A DNA stretch of 64,000 nucleotides from Streptomyces sp. MH60 (lineage in GTDB: Bacteria; Actinomycetota; Actinomycetes; Streptomycetales; Streptomycetaceae), in assembly GCF_002939385.1 (NCBI RefSeq), contig NZ_MULI01000026.1, forward strand, positions 21,555-85,554, read 5' to 3'. Position numbers and translations under genes: made by a program. Each line of letters opens with the position of its first letter. The stretch's first letter is position 1. The notes beneath the pieces were generated by a model that was not told the DNA's origin, made no database searches, and saw only the letters and a list, made by a program, of their open reading frames with translations. This document shows positions 1-7,577 of this stretch, one piece after another.

Positions 1-439
1 AGTCGCCGTCCACGGCGCGGGCGTACGGGTCGAGGAGCAGCTTCGCCGGGTTCCAGCGGGCGCCGGTCCACGGGTCCCAGCGGCCGTGCACCCGGTAGCC
101 GTAGCGCTGCCCGGGCCGCACGCCCGGCACGAAGCCGTGCCAGATCTCGTGGGTCAGCTCGGTCAGCCGCACCCGGCTCTCCCTGGCACCGGGGCCCGGC
201 CCGTCGAACAGGCACAGCTCCACGGCCTCCGCCCCGCCCGCCCACAGGGCGAAGTTGGTCCCCGCCACCTGGTCGGGCCCGGTCCGGAACCGGGCGCCCA
301 GCGGCACCGGGGTGCCCGGCCGGGCCGGCACGGCGGGCGGCGGCACGGCGCGCCGCGCGCCATTGACCACGACGGCGGGGTGGCCGTCCGCGGCGGCCCG
401 CTTCCCGGGCACCGCCTCCTGCTCGGCTGCGCTGGACAC
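1..439 (-). CDS. glgX: Glycogen debranching enzyme GlgX (5' part only)
   Basis: This is the amino-terminal part (about 146 residues) of an isoamylase-type glycogen debranching enzyme, which hydrolyses alpha-1,6 branches during glycogen breakdown. The gene runs off the left edge of the window. I chose the GTG at 439 because GGGAGG sits seven bases upstream of it on the minus strand. After a Pro/Ala-rich leader come PLGARFRTGPDQVAGTNFAL and ELCLFDG, followed by EIWHGFVPGVRPGQRYGYRV and NPAKLLLDPYARA. These are the hallmarks of the CBM48 domain that precedes the GH13 catalytic barrel. The barrel itself lies outside the window, so catalytic competence cannot be judged. Confidence 0.9.
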   Translation of the reverse strand, partial: MSSAAEQEAVPGKRAAADGHPAVVVNGARRAVPPPAVPARPGTPVPLGARFRTGPDQVAGTNFALWAGGAEAVELCLFDGPGPGARESRVRLTELTHEIWHGFVPGVRPGQRYGYRVHGRWDPWTGARWNPAKLLLDPYARAVDGD

Positions 440-594
440 CTGTCAGCCTCCCACGGCTCGTGGAACGACGTCCGGCAGGAGGGCGTGCGGCGTCCCGGCC
501 GCTGCTCCCCGTCGCGTCGTCCTCCCCACAGTTCTGCCCACCGGGTGGCTCGCACTCACGTTTCCCCAGGGCCGACCGGTCGTTACGGGTGGAT

Positions 595-1845
595 GTGAGG
601 AACGTACACGGGCGCGCACGGCGCGCGGGCGCCGCTCTGGCCGCCCTACTGACATGGGCAGGACTGCTGGCCGGGGCCGCCGGATGCACCTCGGACGGCG
701 GCGGCGCCGGGTCCGGGATCGGCTCGGGCATCGGCGAGATGTTCGGCAAACAACCCGCCGCCGAGGACGTCATCCGCGTCACCCCGGACGACGGGAGCAA
801 GGCCGTGCGGCCGGAGAAGAAGCTGTCGGTGCGGGTGCCCGACGGGCGCCTGGAGTCGGTGAAGGTCGTCCGGTCGCAGGACGCGCAGGAGACCCCGGTG
901 CCCGGCCGGATCTCCGAGGACGGCCTCAGCTGGCGGCCCGACGACGACCGGCTCGCCCTCGCCGCCAAGTACACGGTCGACGCCGTCGCCCTGGACGGCG
1001 GCGGACACCGCTCGGCCCGGCACACCACGTTCACCACCGAGGTCCCCGAGGAACGCTTCATCGCCTACGTCGCCCCCGAGAACCGCTCGGTCGTCGGCAC
1101 CGGCATGATCGTCTCCCTGGAGTTCAACCGGGAGATCACCGACCGCGCCGCCGTCGAACGCGCCGTCACGGTCACCGCGAAACCCGCCACCGAGGTCCGC
1201 CCCCACTGGTTCGGCAAGGACCGCCTCGACTTCCGCCCCAAGGAGTACTGGAAGCCCGGCACCGAGGTCACCGTCGACCTGGACCTGCGGGACGTCGAGG
1301 GCGCCAAGGGCGTCTACGGGCTCCAGCACAAGGAGGTCTCCTTCACCGTCGGCCGCAGCCAGGTCTCCCGGGTCGACGCGGTCGAGCGGACCATGGAGGT
1401 GCGCCGGGACGGCACCCTGCTGGCCACCGTGCCGATCACCGCGGGAGCCCCGACGACGCCCACCTACAACGGCCGGATGGTGATCACCGAGATGCTGGAG
1501 GTCACCCGCATGAACAGCCGCACGGTCGGCTTCGGCGGCGAGTACGACATCCCCGACGTCCCGCACGCCATCCGCCTGACCAGCTCGGGCACCTTCCTGC
1601 ACGGCAACTACTGGGCGCCCGCCGACACCTTCGGCCGGGCCAACGTCAGCCACGGCTGCGTCGGGCTGCGCGACGACAGGGGCGGCGGTTCCGACACCCC
1701 GGCGGGCTGGTTCTTCGACCGCAGCCTCATCGGCGACGTCGTCGAGGTCGTCCACAGCAAGGACACAACCGTGGCCCCCGACAACGGGCTGGGTGGCTGG
1801 AACATGAAGTGGAAGCAGTGGAAGGCGGGCAGCGCGGTGAACTGA
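595..1845 (+). CDS. L,D-transpeptidase lipoprotein, copy 1
   Basis: Predicted cell-envelope L,D-transpeptidase forming 3-3 peptidoglycan cross-links. The protein has a positively charged start, a hydrophobic stretch and a lipobox-like LLAGAAGC, then two bacterial Ig-like regions (DGLSWRPD, ...NREITDRAAVERAVTVT) and a C-terminal YkuD domain. The catalytic motif is complete: HGNYW, about 14 residues, then SHGCVGL, with the catalytic Cys near residue 355. GTG 595 is chosen because TTTCCC (561-566) and TACGGG (584-589) lie at promoter-like spacing, so the mRNA may be leaderless. GTG 589 is an equal alternative and neither has a good ribosome-binding site. It is followed 154 bases later by a paralogue with the same architecture. 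Confidence 0.93.
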   Translation: MRNVHGRARRAGAALAALLTWAGLLAGAAGCTSDGGGAGSGIGSGIGEMFGKQPAAEDVIRVTPDDGSKAVRPEKKLSVRVPDGRLESVKVVRSQDAQETPVPGRISEDGLSWRPDDDRLALAAKYTVDAVALDGGGHRSARHTTFTTEVPEERFIAYVAPENRSVVGTGMIVSLEFNREITDRAAVERAVTVTAKPATEVRPHWFGKDRLDFRPKEYWKPGTEVTVDLDLRDVEGAKGVYGLQHKEVSFTVGRSQVSRVDAVERTMEVRRDGTLLATVPITAGAPTTPTYNGRMVITEMLEVTRMNSRTVGFGGEYDIPDVPHAIRLTSSGTFLHGNYWAPADTFGRANVSHGCVGLRDDRGGGSDTPAGWFFDRSLIGDVVEVVHSKDTTVAPDNGLGGWNMKWKQWKAGSAVN

Positions 1846-1999
1846 CACCGGCCGCGCCGCGCGGCACCCTCCCGCAACTCGGTACGGAACAGTGACAATT
1901 GCCCTGTCCCTCGACCCCCTGGCCTGCGGTTACGATGCGCCGGTGCGCGCGGGCGCACTGGGGTGCGGGCCCGACCAGGCCCGGCGAGGGGAGATCAAG

Positions 2000-3196
2000 G
2001 TGAACGTGCGTCCGATAGCGGGGGCGGTACTCGGGCTGCTGATGCTGACCGCCACCGCGTGCGGTGGGAGCGGCTCGGGGGCCGGGGACGGCAAGGGGGA
2101 GAAGGGCAAGGACTCCACCGCGGCACAGAGCAAGCAGTCCGAGGCCGTCGTCACCGTCGCTCCCGCGAACGGGGCCAAGGCCGTCGACACCAGCGGTGCC
2201 CTGAAGGTCGGCGCCGCGAAGGGCAGGCTCACCGAGGTCGTCGTCAAGGACGGCAAGGGCACGAAGGTCGACGGGAAGATATCCGGGGACGGCGCCGCCT
2301 GGACGCCGTCCACCCACCTGGCCGCCGCCACCACGTACAGCGTGCACGCGGTGGCCAAGGACTCCGAGGGCCGCACCGCCGCCGAGGACTCCCGCTTCAC
2401 CACCCTGACGCCGAAGAACACCTTCGTCGGCGCCTTCACGCCGGAGGACGGCTCGAAGGTCGGCGTCGGCATGCCGTTCTCGATCCGCTTCACCCGGGGC
2501 ATCACCAACCCGGAGGACGTCGAGAAGGCCATCACCGTCAAGACCGAGCCGGCCGTCGAGGTCGAGGGCCACTGGTTCGGCAACGACCGCCTCGACTTCC
2601 GCCCCGAGAAGTACTGGAAGGCCGGCACGAAGGTCACCGTCGACCTGAACCTCGACGGCGTCGAGGGCCGCGAGGACGTCTACGGCGAGCAGGCCAAGAC
2701 CGTCTCCTTCACCGTGGGCCGCAGCCAGGTCTCCGTCGTGGACGCCAAGAAGCACACGATGAAGGTCGTGCGGGACGGCAAGACCGTCAAGACGATCCCC
2801 GTCACCACCGGAGCGCCCGGCTACGAGACCTGGAACGGCCAGATGGTCATCACCGAGCGGCTCGCGGTGACCCGGATGAACGGCGAGACCGTCGGCTACG
2901 GCGGCGAGTACGACATCAAGGACGTCCCGCACGCCATGCGCCTGTCCACCTCCGGCACCTTCATCCACGGCAACTACTGGGGCGGCGACGTCTTCGGCAA
3001 CAGCAACGCCAGCCACGGCTGCATCGGCCTGCGCGACGTGCGCGGCGGCTGGGACGAGAAGGCGCCGGCCCGCTGGTTCTTCGAGAACTCGATCGTCGGC
3101 GACGTGGTCGTGGTCAAGAACTCCGAGGACGCCACCATCGCCCCCGACAACGGCCTCAACGGCTGGAACATGTCCTGGGAGAAGTGGAAGGCGTAA
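2000..3196 (+). CDS. L,D-transpeptidase lipoprotein, copy 2
   Basis: Second member of a tandem pair of Ig-YkuD L,D-transpeptidases. GTG 2000 is preceded by GAGGGGAG at suitable spacing and begins a lipoprotein signal (LGLLMLTATAC). A Gly/Lys-rich linker follows, then two Ig-like repeats (APANGAKAVDTSGALKV and FTPEDGSKVGVGMPFSIRF), then the YkuD domain with HGNYW and SHGCIGLRD (catalytic Cys near residue 341). The C-terminal NGLNGWNMSWEKWKA parallels the end of copy 1, so the two arose by duplication. Copy 2 is richer in lysine and copy 1 in arginine, suggesting an old duplication with separate roles. The 154-base gap allows a separate promoter. Confidence 0.95.
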   Translation: MNVRPIAGAVLGLLMLTATACGGSGSGAGDGKGEKGKDSTAAQSKQSEAVVTVAPANGAKAVDTSGALKVGAAKGRLTEVVVKDGKGTKVDGKISGDGAAWTPSTHLAAATTYSVHAVAKDSEGRTAAEDSRFTTLTPKNTFVGAFTPEDGSKVGVGMPFSIRFTRGITNPEDVEKAITVKTEPAVEVEGHWFGNDRLDFRPEKYWKAGTKVTVDLNLDGVEGREDVYGEQAKTVSFTVGRSQVSVVDAKKHTMKVVRDGKTVKTIPVTTGAPGYETWNGQMVITERLAVTRMNGETVGYGGEYDIKDVPHAMRLSTSGTFIHGNYWGGDVFGNSNASHGCIGLRDVRGGWDEKAPARWFFENSIVGDVVVVKNSEDATIAPDNGLNGWNMSWEKWKA

Positions 3197-3203
3197 GGGG
3201 CGA

Positions 3204-3233
3204 CTGCCACCGCCCGTGAACGCCCGCTAACCT
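3204..3233 (+). promoter_or_regulatory. Predicted promoter giving a leaderless mRNA
   Basis: CTGCCA (3204-3209) and TAACCT (3228-3233) are separated by 18 bases. The ATG of the enoyl-CoA hydratase begins seven bases after the -10 element, so transcription should start at or next to the ATG. No ribosome-binding site is present, which fits a leaderless transcript. Confidence 0.45.
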
Positions 3234-3240
3234 GCGGAGC

Positions 3241-4008
3241 ATGACCGTACATCTCGAAGTCGCGGACGGCGTCGGAACGCTGCGCCTGGACCGCCCGCCC
3301 ATGAACGCACTGGACGTCGCCACCCAGGACCGGCTGAAGGAGCTGGCCGAGGAGGTCACCCGGCGCGAGGACGTACGCGCCGTGGTGATCCACGGCGGCG
3401 AGAAGGTGTTCGCGGCGGGTGCGGACATCAAGGAGATGCAGGTGATGGACCACGCGGCGATGATCGCGCGGTCCCGCGCCCTCCAGGACTCCTTCACGGC
3501 GGTGGCCCGCATCCCCAAGCCGGTGGTCGCCGCCGTGACCGGCTACGCGCTGGGCGGCGGCTGTGAACTCGCCCTCTGCGCCGACTTCCGCATCGCGGGG
3601 GAGAACGCCAAGCTGGGCCAGCCCGAGATCCTGCTCGGCCTGATCCCGGGCGCGGGCGGCACCCAGCGGCTGTCCCGGCTGATCGGCCCCTCCAAGGCCA
3701 AGGACCTCATCTTCACCGGCCGCCAGGTGAAGGCCGACGAGGCGCTGGCGCTCGGCCTGGTGGACCGGGTGGTCCCGGCCGCCGAGGTCTACGAGCAGGC
3801 GCACGCCTGGGCCGCGCGGCTCGCCAAGGGCCCCGCCATCGCGCTGCGCGCGGCGAAGGAGGCGATCGACACGGGTCTGGAGACGGACATCGAGACCGGC
3901 CTCGCCGTCGAGCGCAACTGGTTCGCGGGCCTGTTCGCCACGGAGGACCGCGAGCGCGGGATGCGCAGCTTCGTGGAGGAGGGGCCCGGCAAGGCCAAGT
4001 TCCTCTGA
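3241..4008 (+). CDS. Enoyl-CoA hydratase/isomerase (crotonase)
   Basis: A 255-residue crotonase-fold protein, the normal length for a soluble short-chain enoyl-CoA hydratase. The oxyanion-hole segments are FAAGADIKEM (about residues 57-66) and GYALGGGCELALCADFRIA (about 101-119). Both glutamates that activate water in classical hydratases are present: E109 in GGGCEL and E129 in GQPEILLGLIPGAGG. The sequence therefore supports true hydratase chemistry (trans-2-enoyl-CoA to 3-hydroxyacyl-CoA) and not only an isomerase role. It stands alone with its own likely leaderless promoter and is followed by a strong hairpin, so it is probably monocistronic. The physiological substrate cannot be read from the sequence. 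Confidence 0.93.
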   Translation: MTVHLEVADGVGTLRLDRPPMNALDVATQDRLKELAEEVTRREDVRAVVIHGGEKVFAAGADIKEMQVMDHAAMIARSRALQDSFTAVARIPKPVVAAVTGYALGGGCELALCADFRIAGENAKLGQPEILLGLIPGAGGTQRLSRLIGPSKAKDLIFTGRQVKADEALALGLVDRVVPAAEVYEQAHAWAARLAKGPAIALRAAKEAIDTGLETDIETGLAVERNWFAGLFATEDRERGMRSFVEEGPGKAKFL

Positions 4009-4015
4009 CGGTGTC

Positions 4016-4038
4016 TCGGACGAGGTCGCCTCGTCCGA
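4016..4038 (+). terminator. Terminator hairpin after the crotonase gene
   Basis: TCGGACGAGG (4016-4025) pairs perfectly with CCTCGTCCGA (4029-4038) across a three-base loop, eight bases after the stop codon. There is no U-tract, as is usual in Streptomyces. Confidence 0.7.
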
Positions 4039-4152
4039 AGTCGCCTCGTAACCCTTGCAATTGACGCGGTGTCTGATCCGGCTCCCTCGATGGGGCGGTT
4101 TATGGCAGCCTTAACGCACCATTAAGCGCGCCTTGTCGAGGGAGTCCGTCGC

Positions 4153-4815
4153 TTGTCTCCGGCCGAGCCGTTCACGCAGGTCAGTGGGGCCGTTTCCAGC
4201 CCCGAACTGCCTGCGGCATATGCCGACCGACCGTCGCCCGGCCCGGCTCCCGCAGGGGCGTATTCCCCGGGAACGGCCCCGGAGCCCGCCGTGGGCGGCC
4301 ATGATGGGGGCATGGCGGGGCTGGATGGTACGGAACTGCCGCGGGGAGCCGGACGTGCGACCGCGGCGCGCTGGTCGCCGGCGGTCGAGGACGAACGCGC
4401 GCTCAAGGTGCTGGAACTGTTCGGCAACCCGACGGAGCGCGAGGTTCCGTTGCCCTCCCGCCCCGAGTCCGCCGCCACCGCCCGCCGGCTGGCCCAGGTC
4501 GTCGCCCTGCGCCAGTGGCAGCTCGGCCCCAAGGTCACGGAGGACGCCGTCCTGCTCGTCTCCGAGCTGGTCGGCAACGCCGTACGCCACACCGGCGCCC
4601 GGATCTTCGGCCTGCACATGCGCCGCCGCCCCGGCTGGATCCGCGTCGAGGTCCGTGATCCCTCCCGGGGACTGCCCTGTCTGATGCCGGTGCAGGAGAC
4701 GGACATCAGCGGGCGCGGCCTCTTCCTCGTCGACAAGCTCTCCGACCGCTGGGGCGTGGACCTGCTGCCGCGCGGGAAGACCACCTGGTTCGAGATGCGG
4801 GTCGTGGACCGCTGA
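4153..4815 (+). CDS. Anti-sigma-factor-type ATP-binding protein
   Basis: A 220-residue protein with a C-terminal GHKL ATPase domain of the RsbW/SpoIIAB type, the kind used in Streptomyces for partner switching with anti-anti-sigma factors. The N-box is SELVGNAVRHTG, G1 is VRDPSRGLP, and the ATP-lid region is SGRGLFLVDKLSDRWGV. The first ~60 residues are Pro/Ala/Gly-rich and probably disordered. TTG 4153 has GAGGGAG upstream; ATG 4312 would remove the disordered leader and is a real alternative. No sigma factor or antagonist gene lies beside it, so it is an orphan of a very large Streptomyces family and its partner is unknown. Confidence 0.85.
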   Translation: MSPAEPFTQVSGAVSSPELPAAYADRPSPGPAPAGAYSPGTAPEPAVGGHDGGMAGLDGTELPRGAGRATAARWSPAVEDERALKVLELFGNPTEREVPLPSRPESAATARRLAQVVALRQWQLGPKVTEDAVLLVSELVGNAVRHTGARIFGLHMRRRPGWIRVEVRDPSRGLPCLMPVQETDISGRGLFLVDKLSDRWGVDLLPRGKTTWFEMRVVDR

Positions 4816-4912
4816 GAGTCCATCTGCCGCCGAAGGCAAGCCGGTTCGCCGGACACGCCACCTACGGGTGAGAATCCGGAACGCACCCCTCCGGGGCCGG
4901 GATCGTATCCGC

Positions 4913-5527
4913 ATGATCACCACTCGCCTGCGCCGACGGACCGCCGCCGCCGTCCTGTCGCTCTCCGCGGTCCTCGCCACCACCGCCGCCACCGCCCCCA
5001 CGGCCGCCCCGGCCCCGTCGGCCGCCCCCGCCAAGGCCGCCCCGGCCTGCCCCCAGTTCGACGACAGGACCAAGGCCGCCGCCGACCGCGGCGTCGACGT
5101 CGACCGCATCACCCCCGAGCCGGTCTGGCGCACCACCTGCGGCACCCTCTACCGCAGCGACAGCCGCGGCCCGCAGGTCGTCTTCGAAGAGGGCTTCCAC
5201 GCCAAGGACGTCGTGAACGGTCAGTACGACGTCGAGAAGTACGTCCTGGTCAACCAGCCCTCGCCGTACGTCTCGACCAGCTACGACCACGACCTCTACA
5301 AGACCTGGTACAAGTCCGGCTACAACTACTACATCGACGCCCCCGGCGGCATCGACGTCAACAAGACCATCGGCGACACCCACAAGTGGGCCGACCAGGT
5401 CGAGGTCGCCTTCCCCGGCGGCGTCCAGCGGAAGTACATCATCGGTGTCTGCCCGGTCGACCGGCAGACCAAGACCGAGATCATGAGCGACTGCGAGAGC
5501 AACCCGCACTACCAGCCCTGGCACTGA
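4913..5527 (+). CDS. Secreted DNA-targeting ADP-ribosyltransferase (ScARP/Scabin type)
   Basis: Predicted extracellular mono-ADP-ribosyltransferase of the pierisin/Scabin group, which uses NAD+ to modify guanine bases. From ATG 4913 the protein is 204 residues: a signal peptide to about AAPAKA, then a mature enzyme with four cysteines (C46, C76, C180, C194) suited to two disulfides. The R-S-E class signature is complete: LYRSD with R81, YVSTS (S121-T122-S123), and the ARTT loop WADQVEVAFPGG with Q162 and E164. The QxE spacing is that of base- or arginine-modifying enzymes. From memory it matches SCO5461 (ScARP) of S. coelicolor. GTG 4868 is an alternative start. No obvious immunity gene flanks it; the next gene converges from the other strand. 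Confidence 0.92.
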   Translation: MITTRLRRRTAAAVLSLSAVLATTAATAPTAAPAPSAAPAKAAPACPQFDDRTKAAADRGVDVDRITPEPVWRTTCGTLYRSDSRGPQVVFEEGFHAKDVVNGQYDVEKYVLVNQPSPYVSTSYDHDLYKTWYKSGYNYYIDAPGGIDVNKTIGDTHKWADQVEVAFPGGVQRKYIIGVCPVDRQTKTEIMSDCESNPHYQPWH

Positions 5528-5543
5528 CACCGACCGCCCTGGC

Positions 5544-6182
5544 TCAGGGACGCAGGAACAGCGCCTCCGAGCCCACCGGCCGGTAACCCGCCGCCTGGAA
5601 CGCCCGCAGACTGCGGGCGTTCCCCGCCGAAACCTGCGCCCAGACCACCTCACCCCCGGCCAGCTGCCGTGCCGCCGTCACCAGCCGCCGCCCGAGCCCC
5701 ACGTGCCGCGCGCCCTCCGCCACCTCCACGGCCACCTCCAGCCGCCCGGCCACCCCGTGGCCCAGCACCAGCACCCCGCCGTCCGCCGCCCACACCCGCA
5801 CGTCGTCGCGCCGCCGCCGGGCCGCGACCACGCGGGGATGCCCGGGATCGGCGACCTCCTTCAGCGCCACTTCCGGGTGCCCGGGCAGCGGCGCACCGGT
5901 CAGCAGCACGTCGATCGTGTCCGTCGTCCGTCCCGTGCGCTCCGCGAAGGCCGCCAGGAACCGGGCGTTCATCGTCGCGGCCAGGGCGTCGCAGCCCAGC
6001 GACGCCAGCGTCTTGCGCACCCACCCCTCGTCCTCGTCGGTGAAGACCACCGAGTGCGCCGTGAAGGCGACGACCCCCGCGTCCCGGCCGCCGAGCTGCG
6101 GCACGACGCTCGTGCCGCCGTCCGCCGCGGGGAACACGCCCCGCGCCGCCGCGTCCAGAATCTCCCGCAGGCTCTCCGCCAC
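5544..6182 (-). CDS. GNAT-family acetyltransferase
   Basis: A 212-residue protein whose C-terminal half is a GCN5-type fold. LEVAVEVAEGARHVGLGRRL carries the Q/RxxGxG/A-like acetyl-CoA loop and NARSLRAFQAAGYRPVG is the classical C-terminal motif. GTG 6182 is chosen because AAGGAG lies six bases upstream. The N-terminal half (FPAADGGTSVVPQLGGRDAG) resembles the substrate-binding half of double-GNAT proteins but lacks an acetyl-CoA loop. The gene diverges from a MerR regulator and its leader overlaps the MerR-type operator at 6193-6223, so it may be that regulator's target. The substrate is unknown. Confidence 0.85.
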   Translation of the reverse strand: MAESLREILDAAARGVFPAADGGTSVVPQLGGRDAGVVAFTAHSVVFTDEDEGWVRKTLASLGCDALAATMNARFLAAFAERTGRTTDTIDVLLTGAPLPGHPEVALKEVADPGHPRVVAARRRRDDVRVWAADGGVLVLGHGVAGRLEVAVEVAEGARHVGLGRRLVTAARQLAGGEVVWAQVSAGNARSLRAFQAAGYRPVGSEALFLRP

Positions 6183-6192
6183 ACCGCGCTCC

Positions 6193-6223
6193 TTGAGTCT
6201 CCACCTACTGGAAGGCACACACT
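6193..6223 (+). promoter_or_regulatory. MerR-type promoter/operator (19-bp spacer)
   Basis: TTGAGT (6193-6198) and CACACT (6218-6223) are separated by 19 bases, the stretched spacing typical of promoters activated by MerR proteins. The spacer holds an imperfect dyad with core TCCA-N5-TGGA. The ATG at 6231 falls at the expected transcription start, so the MerR mRNA should be leaderless. The site also lies in the leader of the divergent acetyltransferase gene. Confidence 0.55.
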
Positions 6224-6230
6224 CCCAGAC

Positions 6231-7145
6231 ATGACCGACGACGGCACCGACCTCATGACCATCGGCGAACTGGCCCGCACCACCGGACTCACGGTGCGCA
6301 CCATCCGCTACTGGTCCGACGAGGGCGCCCTGCCCCCGGTCACCCGTTCCGCGGGCGGCTACCGGCTCTACGACGCCGAGTCCGTCGCCCGCCTCGAGCT
6401 GATCCGCACCCTGCGCGAACTGGGCCTCGGCCTGGACGCCGTACGCCGCGTCCTGGCCGGCGAGACCACGGTCGCGGAGGTCGCGGAGGCACACGTGAGC
6501 GCGCTCGACGCGCAGATCAGCTCGCTGAGGGTGACCCGCGCGGTGCTGTCCACCGTGGCGCGACGCGGCTCGACCGCCGAGGAGATGACGCTGATGAACA
6601 AGCTGGCCCGACTGTCCACCGCCGAACGGCGCCGCATCATCGAGGACTTCATGGCGGAGGTCTTCGCGGGCATCGACACCGCGGACCCCGACATCCGCAC
6701 CCGCCTGCGCTTCGCCGCGGCCGACCTGCCCGACGACCCCACGCCGGAGCAGGTGGACGCCTGGGTGGAACTGGCCGAACTGATCCAGGACCCGGAGTTC
6801 CGGGCGACGATGCGCCGGATGATCGAGTTCAACGCGGCGGACCGGGGTTCGGACGTCCCCGCGGGCTCCTCGCTCTGGTTCATGAGCCGCCTGGTGCGGC
6901 TCGCGGGCGACGCGCTGCGCGAGGGCGTCGCACCGGACTCGCCGCGGGCCGCCGACATCGTGCGCGCGCTGATCGGCGACGCCGACCCGGCCGTCGTACT
7001 CGAACGCCTCACCGCGGTGACCAACGTCCGGCTCGCCCGCTACCGGGAACTGTCGGCGATCGTGAACGGCCTGGAGCCGCCGTCCGCCCACGAGGAGCAG
7101 TTCAGGTGGGTGGTCGCCGCACTGGGTGCCCGGGTGGCCGGTTAA
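6231..7145 (+). CDS. MerR-family transcriptional regulator
   Basis: A 304-residue regulator with an N-terminal MerR winged helix-turn-helix: MTIGELARTTGLTVRTIRYW, then EGALPPVTRSAGGYRLYD and LELIRTLRELGLGLDAVRRV. A coiled-coil dimerisation helix follows (about residues 85-125). The last ~180 residues form a helical effector domain with no metal-binding cysteines, so a metal sensor is unlikely. ATG 6231 fits a leaderless transcript from the MerR-type promoter directly upstream; ATG 6255 is an alternative. Autoregulation and control of the divergent GNAT gene are inferred from the shared operator. Confidence 0.9.
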   Translation: MTDDGTDLMTIGELARTTGLTVRTIRYWSDEGALPPVTRSAGGYRLYDAESVARLELIRTLRELGLGLDAVRRVLAGETTVAEVAEAHVSALDAQISSLRVTRAVLSTVARRGSTAEEMTLMNKLARLSTAERRRIIEDFMAEVFAGIDTADPDIRTRLRFAAADLPDDPTPEQVDAWVELAELIQDPEFRATMRRMIEFNAADRGSDVPAGSSLWFMSRLVRLAGDALREGVAPDSPRAADIVRALIGDADPAVVLERLTAVTNVRLARYRELSAIVNGLEPPSAHEEQFRWVVAALGARVAG

Positions 7146-7193
7146 TCTGACCTGCGTCAGATGGACCCAATGCACGGAACGAGGGGCGGACCG

Positions 7194-7406
7194 GTGGCCG
7201 ACATCGAGGAAGCACGCAAGCAGTTCGAGCGGATCGACACGGACGGTGACGGCCTCATCACCGCGGCCGAGTTCAAGACCGCGCTCGCCCAGGGCGGCGA
7301 CTGGAACGTCACCGAGTCGGTGGCCGAGGCGATCATCGCCGGCCGCGACCTCGACGGCGACAAGCAGCTGTCGTTCGACGAGTTCTGGGCCCACCTGAAC
7401 AAGTGA
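7194..7406 (+). CDS. Small EF-hand calcium-binding protein
   Basis: A 70-residue cytoplasmic protein made of two canonical EF-hands. Loop 1 is DTDGDGLITAAE and loop 2 is DLDGDKQLSFDE; both keep Asp/Asn at positions 1, 3 and 5 and Glu at position 12, so both should bind Ca2+. The intervening helix contains TESVAEAIIAG. GTG 7194 is preceded by GAGGGGCGG and gives the 70-residue length I associate with the Streptomyces CabB-type calcium-binding proteins. An ATG at 7161 would add 11 unlikely residues. A strong terminator follows. A calcium-buffering or sensor role is known for the family; the partner here is unknown. Confidence 0.93.
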   Translation: MADIEEARKQFERIDTDGDGLITAAEFKTALAQGGDWNVTESVAEAIIAGRDLDGDKQLSFDEFWAHLNK

Positions 7407-7416
7407 CGACACGGTG

Positions 7417-7450
7417 AGGGGCGCCCGGCGGTCACCCGGCGGGCGCCCCT
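7417..7450 (+). terminator. Terminator hairpin after the EF-hand gene
   Basis: AGGGGCGCCCG (7417-7427) pairs perfectly with CGGGCGCCCCT (7440-7450), an 11-bp stem with a 12-base loop, starting 10 bases after the stop codon. Confidence 0.75.
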
Positions 7451-7577
7451 TCGACGTCCGGGCACGTTGCTGCGGGGGAGTGAAAGCCGGACGGCGGCGG
7501 AATAGGCCGCCCGGCTCGGAGGTTGCTGGTGCTCACCGGCAATACACGACCTCCGAAGGGCCAGGCGAGTCAGCATC

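Noticed and set aside
5544..7412. Extension of the GNAT protein to 622 residues on the minus strand
   Set aside because: The extra N-terminal part is an antisense frame of the MerR and EF-hand genes; GTG 6182 has an excellent ribosome-binding site.
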